This document shows positions 62,697-64,000 of a stretch of 64,000 bases of DNA, one piece after another. Origin of the DNA: Parvularcula mediterranea (GTDB taxonomy: Bacteria; Pseudomonadota; Alphaproteobacteria; Caulobacterales; Parvularculaceae); assembly GCF_013085255.1 (NCBI RefSeq), contig NZ_JABFCX010000003.1:434001-498000 (forward strand). Reading direction: 5' to 3'. The notes under the pieces were generated by a model. The model saw only the letters and a list, made by a program, of their open reading frames with translations, had not been told where the DNA came from and made no database searches. The position numbers and the translations under genes are program-made. The stretch's first letter is position 1. Each line of letters opens with the position of its first letter.

Positions 62697-63131
62697 TCAG
62701 AGATGGGTGCCGAGGAAATGGAGCGAAAGCTTGCGGCTATGCGAGCTCGACCGATGCTCCGCGATATAGACACCCTGCCATGTGCCAAGCTGCATCCGCC
62801 CCTCGCGCACCGGGATCGACAGCGTGGGGCTCGTCAGCGCCGCCTTGATATGGGCTGGCATATCGTCCGGCCCCTCAGCATCGTGACGATAATGCGGCCC
62901 CTCCGGCGCAAGGCGGTCCAGAGCATCGCCAAGATCCCTGAGCACGTCAGGGTCGGCATTCTCCTGAATAACGAGACTGGCGGACGTATGCCGAAGCAGA
63001 ACCGTCAGAAGCCCGTCAGCGGCCCCCTCGCCCGAAAGCCATGAGCTCAGCTCCCGCGTCACATCGGTGAAACTCCGAGGGCGCGTCGAAACCGTCAGCT
63101 CACCGAGGGATTGGGACAGCGGCGAGGCCAT
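62697..63131 (-). CDS. YjbQ family protein (UPF0047, secondary thiamine-phosphate synthase fold)
   Basis: 144 residues. The conserved metal/phosphate residues are in LLRHTSASLVIQENADPDV, HYRHDAEGPDDMPAHIKAAL and the late LGTWQGVYIAEHR motif, defining YjbQ. Purified relatives show weak thiamine phosphate synthase activity, but the true role is unclear. It follows directly on the membrane protein gene (stop 63132, start 63131), so they are probably co-translated. Confidence 0.92.
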   Translation of the reverse strand: MASPLSQSLGELTVSTRPRSFTDVTRELSSWLSGEGAADGLLTVLLRHTSASLVIQENADPDVLRDLGDALDRLAPEGPHYRHDAEGPDDMPAHIKAALTSPTLSIPVREGRMQLGTWQGVYIAEHRSSSHSRKLSLHFLGTHL

Positions 63132-63539
63132 CTAGCGTGGTGCCATGCCGTGCAGAGGCGGAAGGCCCTCGACCCAAACAACGAAATCGGCACCAAGCAC
63201 GCCCGTCGCGACCACGGCCACCCCCATCGCCAGGAACGCTCCTGCAGTGAACGGTATGACGATCCTCGCCTCGTCTTCGCCGATGAGCATCCTGAGCCAC
63301 AGCATCGCAATCGACCCAACGATCAATGCAAACCCAACAATAATTGCCACCCCCGTCGCGGGGAGCAGTTCGGAGAACGTGACTGCTCCACGTCCTGCGC
63401 CTTGGAAAAAGATCGTGACGATCATGCAGATGGAGACCAGCAGCACCGACCACACCCCTGCGAAGAACGGGCTGGAGGGGCTCCACATCGGGGCCATGTT
63501 CGATGCCGCGTTGATGAGCGGCTTTTCCTTGATGGACAT
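63132..63539 (-). CDS. Small membrane protein upstream of the YjbQ gene
   Basis: 135 residues with three hydrophobic helices (FFAGVWSVLLVSICMIVTIF; LPATGVAIIVGFALIVGSIAM; PFTAGAFLAMGVAVVATGVL) and short polar loops. No family recognised. Immediate adjacency to the YjbQ gene suggests one transcript. Confidence 0.6.
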   Translation of the reverse strand: MSIKEKPLINAASNMAPMWSPSSPFFAGVWSVLLVSICMIVTIFFQGAGRGAVTFSELLPATGVAIIVGFALIVGSIAMLWLRMLIGEDEARIVIPFTAGAFLAMGVAVVATGVLGADFVVWVEGLPPLHGMAPR

Positions 63540-63597
63540 AGCCGGAGCCTAATCCATCAGGTCAGCACGGGGAAGAAAAGCCCGCAGTCCGAAGCCC

Positions 63598-64000
63598 TTA
63601 CGGCCAGAGGACCTCAGGGTTCTTCATCGTCTTGATCTCAAGGATATTGTTGTTCGGATCGGCGATGAAAAAGGTCTCTTGCTCGTACTTGTCGCCTTTG
63701 AACCGGCGGTACGGCTCGTCGATATAGGTGAGGCCAGCCTTAGCGATCCGGTCCTTCAGTGCCTGGAAGTCTTCTTCCGTGAGGTGCACGCCGAAGTGCG
63801 GGACCAGCACATTGCCCATGTCCACATCGTGGCGAACGCTGGGAAGCTGTTCCTCCGACTGGTGCAGGGTCAGCTCGTTCCCCCAGAAGTTCACGTCTTG
63901 CCAGCGTCCCTCTTCGGAGTTGCCCAGCGTGCAGCCGAAGACCTCGGTGTAGAACTTCACCGTCTCAGCCAGATTGCCGGCGGGGATGGCGAGGTGAACG
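63598..64000 (-). CDS. VOC-family protein (glyoxalase/dioxygenase fold), N terminus cut by window edge
   Basis: The frame runs to the right edge. The part seen begins in a VHLAIPAGNLAETVKFYTEVFGC segment, typical of the first beta-alpha unit, with a His ligand in HLAIP, a second in VPHFGVHLTEEDFQALKDRI and a Glu in NNNILEIKTMK. So a metal-dependent glyoxalase/dioxygenase-type enzyme is likely. A GTG at 63960 is internal and probably not the start. Substrate unknown. Confidence 0.88.
   Translation of the reverse strand, partial: VHLAIPAGNLAETVKFYTEVFGCTLGNSEEGRWQDVNFWGNELTLHQSEEQLPSVRHDVDMGNVLVPHFGVHLTEEDFQALKDRIAKAGLTYIDEPYRRFKGDKYEQETFFIADPNNNILEIKTMKNPEVLWP

Noticed and set aside
1-64000. 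CRISPR arrays, insertion sequences, prophage or integrase genes
   Set aside because: No spaced direct-repeat array, transposase, integrase or phage structural gene was seen on either strand.

Overview
The window is a GC-rich, gene-dense stretch of a Gram-negative chromosome. It most resembles an aquatic, heterotrophic alphaproteobacterium (Parvularculales, Hyphomonadaceae or Caulobacterales would fit). This rests on inference: lipoprotein-type exported peptidases, a DUF1501/DUF1800 pair, a VPLPA-CTERM-like protein, NarL-, LytTR- and CHASE3-type signalling, and the gltD-gltB order. No rRNA, insertion sequence, phage gene or CRISPR array was seen.

Layout. 1-4279: end of a PepSY-type membrane protein, an S9 peptidase, a small lipoprotein and a DUF2490 protein. 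4390-8569: a four-gene signalling operon (NarX-like kinase, NarL-like regulator, CHASE3-PAS kinase, receiver-only regulator) behind an 18-bp perfect palindrome. 8566-20303: a cell-surface glycan-type locus. A DCC protein, an HTTM protein and a glycosyltransferase run leftward. An ABC flippase-like exporter, two sulfotransferases, an AsnB-type amidotransferase, a GT2 enzyme, a paralogue of the leftward glycosyltransferase and a beta-propeller protein run rightward. 20426-26441: a DUF1800/DUF1501 pair, a LytS/LytTR two-component pair and a CTERM-tagged exported protein. 26489-33010: a propeller-PHP hydrolase, a LacI regulator and an M16 peptidase. 33254-39210: gltD-gltB. 39374-49897: one branched-chain amino acid operon, ilvD-ilvC-(45-codon ORF)-ilvB-ilvN/M-ilvA-leuA-leuC-leuD-leuB. 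49894-55715: GST, SDR, M14 peptidase and a sodium/solute symporter. 56067-64000: tRNA-Tyr(GUA), rlmB, an EF-hand protein, ndk, a trypsin-like protease, membrane proteins, a DUF418 protein, a YjbQ protein and a partial VOC protein.

The strongest regulatory discovery is a classical translation-coupled attenuator before ilvD. It has a 30-residue leader peptide dense in Val/Leu/Ile codons, a competing antiterminator and a U-tract terminator, all upstream of the whole pathway. In the operon it controls, leuA lacks the C-terminal leucine-sensing domain and the acetolactate synthase small subunit is a short IlvM-like form. Control may therefore have moved from allostery to transcription. Other points of note are a conserved-looking 45-codon ORF in that operon, a glycosyltransferase that appears to start at an ATT codon behind a perfect Shine-Dalgarno site, and the sulfation/amidation glycan locus.
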